Below, piece after piece: positions 56,803 through 64,000 of a stretch of DNA of 64,000 nucleotides. Source of the DNA: Candidatus Brocadia sinica JPN1 (GTDB lineage: Bacteria > Planctomycetota > Brocadiia > Brocadiales > Brocadiaceae); NCBI RefSeq assembly GCF_000949635.1, contig NZ_BAFN01000001.1, positions 2,903,673 to 2,967,672 of the forward strand, written 5' to 3'. The translations under genes and the position numbers were made by a program. The notes beneath the pieces were generated by a model. The model searched no databases, was not told the origin of the DNA, and was given only the letters and a program-made list of their open reading frames with translations. Positions within the stretch are counted from its first letter, which is position 1. Each line of letters opens with the position of its first letter.

Positions 56803-58255
56803 AATGTTTTCGTTAAACAAGTTGTTTATGCCATTAGGGATTGTTGTTGGTTTGTTTAGTGGCGCCTATTTGCCGGATATGGGTATATCTGCTCTTCAGG
56901 CGGCTTCAATCGTTGGCGTAATTTCAGATGAAAATGGTGATCCCATAGAAGACGCACTTATCATGATCAAATCGAAAAAGAATACCAGTGGAAAGAAGTC
57001 GAAAAAAACGGTTTCAACAGATTCTGAAGGTGTCTATGAAATCGATAATGTAAAAAAGGGGAAATACAAACTTACGGTTAAATCCAAGGGTTATGAAACG
57101 GTAACCGAAGTTTTGACGACAACCAACAACAGTGAAGAGGTAGAAAGGGATTTCGTCTTAACATTTTCAACCTACACAAAAACCAGCGATACCAAAACGA
57201 TGGATGCGGCGGTCGCTTCCTACAACGAAATTGGTGTGCTGAGAAAACAGGTTCCGATTGATGGCGATGCCATAGCTTCAGCCTATGAAGGGGAATTGCA
57301 GGATTTAACAAAAGAGGTGGATGCAGAAAACACGTTAACCCTGGATAGTGATATTTTGGCTGCCATTGAGGACATCAAAAATAATAATGAGCCCGATTTG
57401 GCCGTACAAGTTATTGATAAGACGCTGCAACGGCTGTTTTACTTAGCGATTCTTGAGCGTATTACCGATGTCCGTGATGATTTTCATGATGGAAAAAAGT
57501 CAGATCTTAAATTCTTATGGGATGAGGCATACGCAGCTTATCAGGCCATTGCAGGCACGGCTGACAGGGAAAATAAGGTGATTACCGAGGACCGCACATC
57601 TATCGAAACAGGAAGTAATCCCAATCTGGAAGACAGGATAACGATTGCCTTTGTCCGGGGACAAGATGCCCTGGATAGAAAAGACCATGACGAAGATGAA
57701 ATTACCGTCGGTGTACAGCGGCAGGTAATCAGACTTTCCCTTGTCAGGGCATTCTATATAGCTGTTCTCAGGGAAGTAGAAGGTGTCTTAAATAACAAAG
57801 ACAGCGACCAAGAGAAAGCCCTTGTGTACCAGAAAGAGGGTGAGGTTTATTACAGGATCATTGAGGAATTCGTCTCACGTGATAACCCCGAAGGTAACGA
57901 AATCATAAAATCCCAGCTTACCGGTGATTTGGCTGATGTGAACGCCGATACGCTTGTAAGTGAACTGAGCAAAGGTTTTATTGGCAGGGTAAGGGGAGAA
58001 TTGGAATCGAACGAATCTGCTCTCAATGCAAACGACCGCGGTGATGCTATGGTGACTGCTGAAGAGGCGCTCCTCTATTCAGAGGTATTTTTGGAGGATT
58101 TGGAGTTGCGCCTTGGTGCCGATGACAGCGAGGAGATAGAAGATGTCCTGTATGAATTGAAGGATGCCAGTGACGAGGTTAATAAAGAAAATGCAGATAC
58201 CGCCAGTCAAACAATTTCAACCATTCTTGATAGCTATGAAAATGTATTGCTTTAG
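56803..58255 (+). CDS. Exported acidic helical protein with regulatory-like domain
   Basis: About 483 residues from ATG 56803 (a longer frame to 56618 spans the palindrome and the Fur-like box, so is not used). Signal peptide, then a carboxypeptidase-regulatory-like domain (ASIVGVISDENGDPIEDALI), then ~370 residues of strongly acidic helices (YEGELQDLTKEVDAENT, LFYLAILERITDVRDDFHDG, IRLSLVRAFYIAVLREVEGV) with an internal repeat feel. Abundant Glu/Asp/His in helices would suit metal binding, but no known family was recognised. Fur-like site upstream. Confidence 0.6.
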
Positions 58256-58327
58256 AAGCTGAAAACAACCACGGAAGTTCTTATAAGATCTTTATCTCAC
58301 GAATTACTGATAAAAAAGAGGGGCAAC

Positions 58328-59314
58328 ATGTCTAAAAACAAAATGAAGTATTTTCTTATCTCTCTCGGAATCATTGCGCCTGTTTTTTCCATAGCAATCC
58401 ATCTCCGGTCAGGGAATGCAAGCAGTCAGCTTACGGTGGAAGAGAAAAACACGGAAATGAAATTAGCTCAAAAAAGGAAGAAATCCATTAGTTTTACGGA
58501 TGATGTCTTACCGCTTTTCGTAAGGTCTAAAAAGAAAGGCAAATCGGAATCAATTCCTTGCATCAAATGCCACTTTTCCAGCCTTACCATAGAAAGCAAC
58601 GGCATTCCTGAAAACGCCCTGACCGAATTAAGCCTGGGCTCATATAAGGATATCATGGCTGGCGCCGATGCGGGTACAGAGCCGATCATTGATACTGATA
58701 ATCCCGAGAAGAGTCTTCTCCTGCAGAGGCTGGAAGGGGAAGGAGAGGATCTCGGCATGTATGATGGCCGCATGCCGTATGGAGGCCCTTTCTTTACAAA
58801 AAAAGAAATTGCCATCATCCGTAAATGGATCGAAGAGGGGGCAAAAGACGATACCCCGTCCCCCGATTTTAACCGGGACGTGCTCCCCTTACTTACGGAA
58901 TCGGTAAATGGCAGTACTCCATGTAGTCTTTGTCACTATAACAACAACAGTGCAACATCCAGGGAACGTTCCCAATCTCAGGCATGTCTGGACCTGTCCA
59001 GCTGGGAAGGCATAATCTCCGGCGCTGATGGAATTCTGCACGAAGCCCTTATCGATTTGGAAAATCCGGCAAACAGTATGCTCTTAAAGCGTCTGCGTGG
59101 TCAGCAAACGGAAGAAGAAATTGAAAGTGATCATCGCATGCCCTTTGGCGGGCCGTATTTTACGGAGTATGAGATCCAGAAGATCGAACGCTGGATAGCA
59201 AATGGCGCAAAAGGTCCCAATGGAGAAGACCCCAGCGAGGCCGATATTAGTGGTGCGGGTGAATGTATGGGTGGAAGCGGAAGCGGCTCCGGCAGTGGTA
59301 GTGGCAGCGAGTAA
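58328..59314 (+). CDS. Planctomycete-type cytochrome c with two CxxCH and Gly-Ser tail
   Basis: 328 residues. Signal/anchor helix at the N-terminus, then two homologous modules, each with FxDDVLPLF or FNRDVLPLL, CIKCH or CSLCH, DIDNPEKSLLLQRLEG-like / DLENPANSMLLKRLRG, RMPYGGPFFT / RMPFGGPYFT and IxKWIxxGAK. This is the planctomycete cytochrome c (PSCyt1-like) pattern, expected to hold two haems. It ends in a GSGSGSGSGS-type tail. RBS GAGGGG before the ATG. Confidence 0.8.
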   Translation: MSKNKMKYFLISLGIIAPVFSIAIHLRSGNASSQLTVEEKNTEMKLAQKRKKSISFTDDVLPLFVRSKKKGKSESIPCIKCHFSSLTIESNGIPENALTELSLGSYKDIMAGADAGTEPIIDTDNPEKSLLLQRLEGEGEDLGMYDGRMPYGGPFFTKKEIAIIRKWIEEGAKDDTPSPDFNRDVLPLLTESVNGSTPCSLCHYNNNSATSRERSQSQACLDLSSWEGIISGADGILHEALIDLENPANSMLLKRLRGQQTEEEIESDHRMPFGGPYFTEYEIQKIERWIANGAKGPNGEDPSEADISGAGECMGGSGSGSGSGSGSE

Positions 59315-59367
59315 TAGGACTATTTGGTAATGAAATTCACAGAGAAAGAGGCGAAAGGAGACAAACT

Positions 59368-59637
59368 ATGTCAGCGATGGTAATCAGCAGTCTTGATAGA
59401 TTCATTAGTATGGCACGAAAACTGGAAGCTTATGGGGTGACAAACATCCATCTCTGCTATGCAAAAAGTACTGATGATTTAGACATATCAGTAATAGCGC
59501 TCGTGCCGTTTGTTGACTATGTGATACTGGGCCAGGATGCCCATTACTTGCCGTATCTTAACCAAATAGTAAAGGAGGCACAGCTACGGCATATCCCTGT
59601 TTTGCCGGAAGAACGTATTGTGGCAGTAAAAAATTAA
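59368..59637 (+). CDS. Hypothetical protein, 89 aa
   Basis: Soluble alpha/beta protein without signal: VISSLDRFISMARKLEAYG, then VALVPFVDYVILGQDAHYL-like strand/helix and HIPVLPEERIVAV. Looks like a single small Rossmann-like unit. GGAGACAA precedes the ATG. Not recognised; it lies between the haem protein and the ferrosome-like operon. Confidence 0.5.
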   Translation: MSAMVISSLDRFISMARKLEAYGVTNIHLCYAKSTDDLDISVIALVPFVDYVILGQDAHYLPYLNQIVKEAQLRHIPVLPEERIVAVKN

Positions 59638-59791
59638 TAGTGAAAAAAACGCGGTGCGGCGCTGCCGCAACCAGAAGCCCTTCTTTCTTCCTCCCTCAAA
59701 GGGGGACACGGGATGCTTTCCAGAGAAAAGTTTTTACTGGATAAACATCTCCGTGGGCCATAATAGCTCACAAAGGAACATAACAATATCA

Positions 59792-59818
59792 CCCTCCCCT
59801 GATGGAATCAGGGGAGGG
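59792..59818. repeat. 12-bp hairpin CCCTCCCCTGAT/ATCAGGGGAGGG
   Basis: Perfect arms with a GGA loop. C-rich and G-rich like the dispersed repeat family at 1914 and 5101 but with a different core. No T-run. Confidence 0.6.
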
Positions 59819-59999
59819 AAATCTTCCGCAGGTCCTTGTGGTGGAATCTCCGGCTGTGGGTTATTTTCGTGCCAAACGCTATCGTTGTAAAGCAAACAAA
59901 TAGTCGGAAACAATGACGGATTAGTGCTTTCCATTCCGGAACACAAACAGACGACGGTGGAAGAGAAATTTACCAACATTTATAAAATTTTTTCATAAA

Positions 60000-60025
60000 T
60001 TAATGAGAACAAGACTCAATTGCAA
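60000..60025 (+). promoter_or_regulatory. Fur-like box before ferrosome-like operon
   Basis: ATGAGAACAAGACTCAATTG contains TGAGA and a mirrored ACTCA around a short spacer, the same half-sites as at 51120 and 56763 but with weaker symmetry. It lies downstream of a TATAAA and about 90 bp before the first ATG of the operon. Confidence 0.45.
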
Positions 60026-60113
60026 TCTATGTTCTTTTAGAAAGACGCCTCATTGTATGAGGCGACCATTTCAGTGTTTTGATAGAAAGAACTTTAGCAA
60101 GGAGAGAATAATC

Positions 60114-60512
60114 ATGGCTCCGTTAAGTATTTTGCCGGGTAGAATAAGGTTTGAAAGCCAATATCTTATTGGAAAACCACATATTTGCAGGTATTTAAAG
60201 GAAAGCATCGTGAATTATTTAGGAGGATTGAAGGAGGTAACTGCAAATCACAAAACAGGGAGGATCCTGGTTAGGTTTGATGAGCGCCAGATTGACAGGC
60301 AGACCTTAACACAACATATCAATCAGATCGTGAAAGAAGGTATGGAGAAGGCGGCCAATAGCTGGCGGTTTTCGGCAGAGGAAAAGAATTCAAAACCACC
60401 CGTTTCAAGGCATGCCTTGCATGCCTTGACGGATGTGGTTGCCCATGCGATATTGCCGATGCCATTGAATGCCCTGATCCCAATGGCAATAAAAGCAGCG
60501 ATGGGAAGGTAA
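60114..60512 (+). CDS. HMA-like GRxR-motif protein (FezC-like)
   Basis: 132 residues from ATG 60114 (AAGGAGAG upstream; the frame back to 60003 overlaps the Fur-like box). SILPGRIRFES matches the (H/R)xxGRxR motif that opens N-terminal domains in ferrosome-type ATPases, followed by a ferredoxin-like HMA fold (YLKESIVNYLGGLKEVTANH, GRILVRFDE) without the CxxC metal site. The C-terminal ~40 residues are hydrophobic (HALTDVVAHAILPMPLNALI). First gene of a tight cluster ending in a P1B ATPase; FezC-like by position and motif. Confidence 0.6.
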   Translation: MAPLSILPGRIRFESQYLIGKPHICRYLKESIVNYLGGLKEVTANHKTGRILVRFDERQIDRQTLTQHINQIVKEGMEKAANSWRFSAEEKNSKPPVSRHALHALTDVVAHAILPMPLNALIPMAIKAAMGR

Positions 60513-60559
60513 TGCTTGGTGTATCATGAGATTAATTTTAGATACAAAAGGAGGTCTTT

Positions 60560-60961
60560 ATGGAAGAAAAGGTTGAGGGGAAAGGAGAAAGCAAAAACAA
60601 TGAAAATGAAAGGGGGAAGCATATGAGTGGTTTTTTTATAAGCAAACGCAGTCTCTGGCTGGTGGCAGGTGGTGCATTGGGTGTCCTTGCTGCCATTGGA
60701 ATTGGTAAGCTGTCAAAGAAGATGAGACCCGCTGCGGTTGGGGTTACAAAGGAAGGTCTTGCATTTAAGGAATGGTTAATTGCAAATTACGAAAAAGTGA
60801 AAGAGGATATAGAAGATATTGTGGCTGAGGCAAAACATGTACATCAGAAAGACCTTGAGACGACGACAGAAACAGAAAAAAAGGAGGAGGATATACTCAG
60901 GAAGGTGGAACAGATGGTAGAAGAGGCTTTACGGCAGAGGTCAAAAAAGGAGGAAACATAA
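60560..60961 (+). CDS. Single-span protein with DUF5132-like helix
   Basis: 133 residues, AGGAGG upstream. A Lys/Glu-rich cytoplasmic start, one Gly/Ala-rich membrane helix (LWLVAGGALGVLAAIGIG), then RPAAVGVTKEGLAFKEWL and a long charged helix (YEKVKEDIEDIVAEA). The RPxxVGxxKxGL plus acidic helix recalls DUF5132-like proteins found beside P-type ATPases. Two bases separate its stop from the next ATG. Confidence 0.6.
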   Translation: MEEKVEGKGESKNNENERGKHMSGFFISKRSLWLVAGGALGVLAAIGIGKLSKKMRPAAVGVTKEGLAFKEWLIANYEKVKEDIEDIVAEAKHVHQKDLETTTETEKKEEDILRKVEQMVEEALRQRSKKEET

Positions 60962-60963
60962 CC

Positions 60964-61152
60964 ATGGGTATTATCAATAGGACAAGAACGTATCTCGGTT
61001 CACTAGTAACCATAGCTGGTGGTGTTGGTGCAGTCCTGGTTGGGGCGTATATATTTTCCAGAATTAAGGAAAGACAAGAGAAGGAAACCCGTCTTGAGAG
61101 AATAGAGCAAATACTCCAGAAACTGGCAGAGGAACAGAAAAAGAAGGAATGA
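60964..61152 (+). CDS. Small membrane-anchored coiled-coil protein
   Basis: 62 residues: a Gly-rich membrane helix (LGSLVTIAGGVGAVLVGAYI) and a charged helix (RIKERQEKETRLERIEQIL). Its stop overlaps the ATPase start as ATGA, so it is translated coupled to it. Comparable in size and layout to small hydrophobic Fez-cluster proteins, but not recognised by sequence. Confidence 0.6.
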   Translation: MGIINRTRTYLGSLVTIAGGVGAVLVGAYIFSRIKERQEKETRLERIEQILQKLAEEQKKKE

Positions 61153-63251
61153 ATTATAGAATTATTCACAATCTTCCCCAAAGGATGAGGATCAGTCTCA
61201 CCTTACCCAAAAGGCATACCCCGGAAAATTCCCAGATAGAGAGATTATTTTTGGCTATTGATGGGGTTCAGAAGGTATCCTTCAATTGCCGAACCAGGAA
61301 TCTCCTGGTTAGTTATAACGGCGATCGCACTGTGAGAGTTGTCTTGTTAAAGATAATAAAGGAGACGTCCTTGATTTTTGTAAAAAAAGAAAATTTTAAA
61401 CAAGATAAACTTGAACAGAAAAAGAAGGCTGCAGTGTTGTCGGGAGCTCTCTTGATTGCGCGACCAATTATACCATTCATACTAGCGCCATTATTTGCGC
61501 TGTATGGCGCCATGCCTGTTTTGAGAAGAGGTTTCAGGGCAACCCTGAACAGACGTCTGAATGTTGATACCCTTGACTCTGCAGCGATAGGTATTTCATT
61601 GCTGAGGGGTGATTACCTGACAGCAAGTTTAATAACATTCTTTCTGAAGGTTGGCGATTATCTCGAGGAGCGGATACGTCAAAAATCGAGGAAAAGCCTT
61701 TCAAAGATGTTCCAGAGTCAGGATGGGTGGGCATGGATAAAGAGAAATGGCTGGGAAATGAAGGTTAATATAAAAGATATAGCTGCAGGCGATCTTGTGG
61801 TTGTAAGGACGGGTAGCAGTATTCCTGTGGATGGTATTGTGGCAGAGGGTGTGGCACTGGTCAATCAGTCGTCAATGACGGGCGAGCCCGTGTCTGTTCC
61901 TAAAATGGCAGGATTAATGGTTTATGCAGGTACAGTACTGGAAGAAGGTCTTCTAACAATAAAATCAATAAGAGTGGGTGATGAAACAAGGGTCTCCAAA
62001 ATAATCAAGGTGATTGAGGAATCGGAAGGTTTGAAGGCAGATGTGCAAAACTATGCAGAAATGCTTGCAAACAAGATTGTTCCCTATAGCTTTTTGTTGA
62101 GCGGGCTGATATACCTCTTTGCAAGCAACCCATTAAAGGCTGCCTCAGTGCTGCTGGTAGATTACTCATGCTCCATCAAATTATCAACCCCTTTGACAAT
62201 TATGTCGGCAATGATCGCAGCATCAAAGCGAGGTGTCCTCATAAAAGGTGGCAGATTTATAGAAAAATTGGCGCAGGCAAATATCTTTGTTTTTGATAAG
62301 ACAGGAACCCTTACAGAGGCAAAGCCAAAAGTTTTCGATCTCCTCCCCTTCAACGGTTTTAACCGGGAATACCTGTTAAAAAATGTGGCATGTGTGGAAG
62401 AGCATTTTCCACATCCGGTGGCAACTGCCGTGGTGAAAAGAGCAGAAGACGAAGGACTTGTCCATGAGGAGAACCATGCAGAGGTTGAATATGTCCTTGC
62501 CCATGGCATTGCATCAAGGATTGAAGGCAAAAGGATACTGGTGGGGAGTAAACACTTCATATGTGAAGATAATAAGATTAATGTAGAACGTGAAGAGCCT
62601 GTAATAAAAGATTTTATGGACAGGGGATATTCAATACTTTATGTGGCTGTGGAAGATAAGCTTGCAGGTGTTGTAGCTATTGAAGACCATGTAAGAGAAG
62701 ATTCGCAAAAATTTCTCAAGATGCTTAAGAATTTGGGTGTGGAGCGAACCATCATGCTTACCGGTGACAATGATGCTACTGCACGTAATGTGGCAAAAAG
62801 ACTTGGGATAGAGGAATACTACGCCCAGGTCCTTCCGGAAAGAAAGACAGGAATAATTAAAGATTTAAAAGGGCGGGGTTATGTGGTTGTAATGGTTGGA
62901 GATGGGATAAATGACTCCCCTGCTATTTCTTATGCGGATGTTGGTATATCTCTGAAACATGGTGCAGATATCGCGAGAGAGGCTTGTGATATTTTACTTT
63001 TAGATGTAGCGTTCGAGGGGATTATCGAGGCAAGGGAGATTGCACAGGATGCCATGTCCCGCATCAAAAAGAATTTCGGATATATAATTGGAATTAACAG
63101 CGCCTTGATAGGTCTCGGTATCTTGGGGGTAATAGCTCCGGTGACTTCAGCCTTTATACATAATGCAACAACAATTCTCGTAGCCGCAAATTCACTGAAG
63201 CCCTATCGTATCTCTCCTTGCAGGGGAAGAGAGGATAATGGTCTGAAATAG
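61149..63251 (+). CDS. P1B-type metal ATPase (FezB-like)
   Basis: 700 residues. N-terminal HMA-like domain with HNLPQRMRISL (GRxR-like, Gly replaced by Gln) and no CxxC; membrane helices; A-domain SSMTGEPVSVPK; in the metal-site helix DYSCSIKLSTP (residues 338-348) in place of the copper-type CPC; P-domain FDKTGTLTEAKPK (Asp383); N-domain HPVATAVVKRA; hinge MVGDGINDSPAISYADVGI. The DYSC-type helix and lack of CPC point to the iron-linked P1B-6/FezB group rather than Cu+ or Zn2+ pumps. In ferrosomes such pumps load iron into membrane vesicles. Confidence 0.85.
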   Translation: MNYRIIHNLPQRMRISLTLPKRHTPENSQIERLFLAIDGVQKVSFNCRTRNLLVSYNGDRTVRVVLLKIIKETSLIFVKKENFKQDKLEQKKKAAVLSGALLIARPIIPFILAPLFALYGAMPVLRRGFRATLNRRLNVDTLDSAAIGISLLRGDYLTASLITFFLKVGDYLEERIRQKSRKSLSKMFQSQDGWAWIKRNGWEMKVNIKDIAAGDLVVVRTGSSIPVDGIVAEGVALVNQSSMTGEPVSVPKMAGLMVYAGTVLEEGLLTIKSIRVGDETRVSKIIKVIEESEGLKADVQNYAEMLANKIVPYSFLLSGLIYLFASNPLKAASVLLVDYSCSIKLSTPLTIMSAMIAASKRGVLIKGGRFIEKLAQANIFVFDKTGTLTEAKPKVFDLLPFNGFNREYLLKNVACVEEHFPHPVATAVVKRAEDEGLVHEENHAEVEYVLAHGIASRIEGKRILVGSKHFICEDNKINVEREEPVIKDFMDRGYSILYVAVEDKLAGVVAIEDHVREDSQKFLKMLKNLGVERTIMLTGDNDATARNVAKRLGIEEYYAQVLPERKTGIIKDLKGRGYVVVMVGDGINDSPAISYADVGISLKHGADIAREACDILLLDVAFEGIIEAREIAQDAMSRIKKNFGYIIGINSALIGLGILGVIAPVTSAFIHNATTILVAANSLKPYRISPCRGREDNGLK

Positions 63252-63330
63252 AGACAGAAAAATCCGTAGCATTCCAACTGACGACATTCTATCCCTTATA
63301 AAATCTGCGGAGTTTTTAAAAACTGTGACT

Positions 63331-64000
63331 ATGAAAAGGTATTTCTTTTTACTACTTTTGCCGTGGAATTTTATTCTTTTTTCGAGTATATCTTCGGGGC
63401 AGTCCTTACTTGAAGAAGGGGAGCCTCCGGAAAACTACCAGTTTCAGGTCTTCCTGGAAGAAGAGGGGGCCATTGCAAAAGTTTTTGCTGGTTGCGATCA
63501 GGTCGAATCTGAGATTCTTGCCCTTACTCCTGAAGGACTCGAGTATTTCAAGGGAATATTGAAAAGACCGGATCTTGAAGCAACCTTTGAGGTCTTTATA
63601 GGTAAAAAGGGTCCGGTGATAGACCGGTATGCTATTATTACCGAAGAAATGGGCTGCTTTCACCCAATTACGTGGATTCTCAGTACAAATGCAGAGGGAA
63701 AGATTCTTGACATTGCTGTGATGATCTATAGAGAAAGCCGTGGGCAAGAGGTAAGCCGGAGGAGGTTTTTGAAGCAATTTGAAGGCAAATCCTTAAAAGA
63801 CCCCCTTTCGACGAATAAGGACATTATTAAGATTACTGGCGCTACTACGTCTGTACAGGCAGTTTGTCGGGGCGTGAAAAAGATGCTTGCCTTTATTCAG
63901 GAATTTTACATCAAAAAAAATCACCTCTCCGGAACCCTGGCCCAGCGCCTGACTCCTGAGGAAGTTCACGCCACGAGGGCAACTCACCGGCAACTCTTTA
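63331..64000 (+). CDS. FMN-binding-domain protein, runs off window
   Basis: ATG 63331 opens a frame still open at the end (223 codons visible). N-terminal hydrophobic export signal (YFFLLLLPWNFILFSSI), then an FMN-bind-like domain (FEVFIGKKGPVIDRYAIITE, ITWILSTNAEGKILDIAVM, YRESRGQEVSRRRFLKQFEG) with the flavinylation-type motif KITGATTSVQAV, where the Thr would carry FMN attached by ApbE. Such proteins move electrons across membranes. No flavin-transferase or partner is visible before the edge. Confidence 0.75.
   Translation, partial: MKRYFFLLLLPWNFILFSSISSGQSLLEEGEPPENYQFQVFLEEEGAIAKVFAGCDQVESEILALTPEGLEYFKGILKRPDLEATFEVFIGKKGPVIDRYAIITEEMGCFHPITWILSTNAEGKILDIAVMIYRESRGQEVSRRRFLKQFEGKSLKDPLSTNKDIIKITGATTSVQAVCRGVKKMLAFIQEFYIKKNHLSGTLAQRLTPEEVHATRATHRQLF

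Larger units (their letters stand above)
59638..60113. other. Intergenic region upstream of ferrosome-like operon
   Basis: No gene recognised. Contains a perfect 12-bp hairpin (59792-59818), an AT-rich segment with TATAAA (59981-59986) that may be a -10 region, and the Fur-like box at 60000. Confidence 0.5.

Noticed and set aside
59734-59979. 81-codon minus-strand frame upstream of the ferrosome-like operon
   Set aside because: It is composed largely of the C-rich hairpin repeat and lacks a start signal; treated as non-coding spacer.
1-64000. CRISPR arrays, tRNA or rRNA genes
   Set aside because: No regularly spaced direct repeats and no tRNA- or rRNA-like segments were seen on reading either strand; a covariance search would settle weak cases.

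Overview
The window reads like a chromosome segment of an anammox-type planctomycete (Brocadiales, Kuenenia/Brocadia-like). This is an inference from the dense multiheme c-type cytochromes beside a cytochrome b6-like module, the planctomycete-style haem protein with two CxxCH modules, the NAD-linked formate dehydrogenase set, the low-to-moderate GC content and the many insertion-sequence scars. No rRNA, tRNA or CRISPR array was seen.

1-18 kb is largely a gene graveyard. It holds a frameshifted IS transposase, a truncated PIN toxin, a broken geranylgeranyl-reductase gene, an hsdM fragment, a decayed copy of an HD-domain gene, a c-di-GMP-I riboswitch in front of a wrecked class V aminotransferase, transposase remnants, an ISL3-type transposase sitting on a REP-like palindrome, a group II intron whose reverse transcriptase has lost its front half, and one intact and one decayed MazEF-type module. 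A few intact housekeeping genes sit among them (AmpG-like permease, DUF4139 protein, CorA, AroA), with a two-repeat secreted protein at 10.3 kb.

18-30 kb, mostly on the minus strand, encodes an NAD-dependent formate dehydrogenase in pieces: FdhA with a NuoG-like front, a NuoE-like subunit and a NuoF-like subunit. purQ and a ParE-type toxin-antitoxin pair are interleaved. The NuoF gene runs directly into a histidine kinase with an N-terminal Rossmann domain, followed by a double-receiver response regulator and a MobB-like GTPase.

30-36.4 kb is a plus-strand respiratory module: a b6-type cytochrome b, a subunit IV-like protein that lacks the PEWY motif, and three multiheme cytochromes with 8, 11 and 6 haem motifs. 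No Rieske protein is visible. 36-50 kb carries ordinary cellular genes: ABC-F ATPase with a late frameshift, zinc-ribbon protein, pentapeptide-repeat protein, MBL hydrolase, CutA, TPR lipoprotein, PilZ protein, PlsC, a DUF4175-like/peptidase-MA pair and ClpX.

51-64 kb looks like an iron-responsive island. A consensus sigma-70 promoter overlain by a Fur-like box precedes a porin. Similar boxes precede an acidic helical secreted protein and a tight four-gene operon ending in a P1B-type ATPase. That operon (GRxR-motif HMA-like protein, two single-span coiled-coil proteins, ATPase with a DYSC motif in the membrane) resembles the fez gene clusters that build ferrosome iron-storage organelles. The window ends inside an FMN-binding-domain gene.
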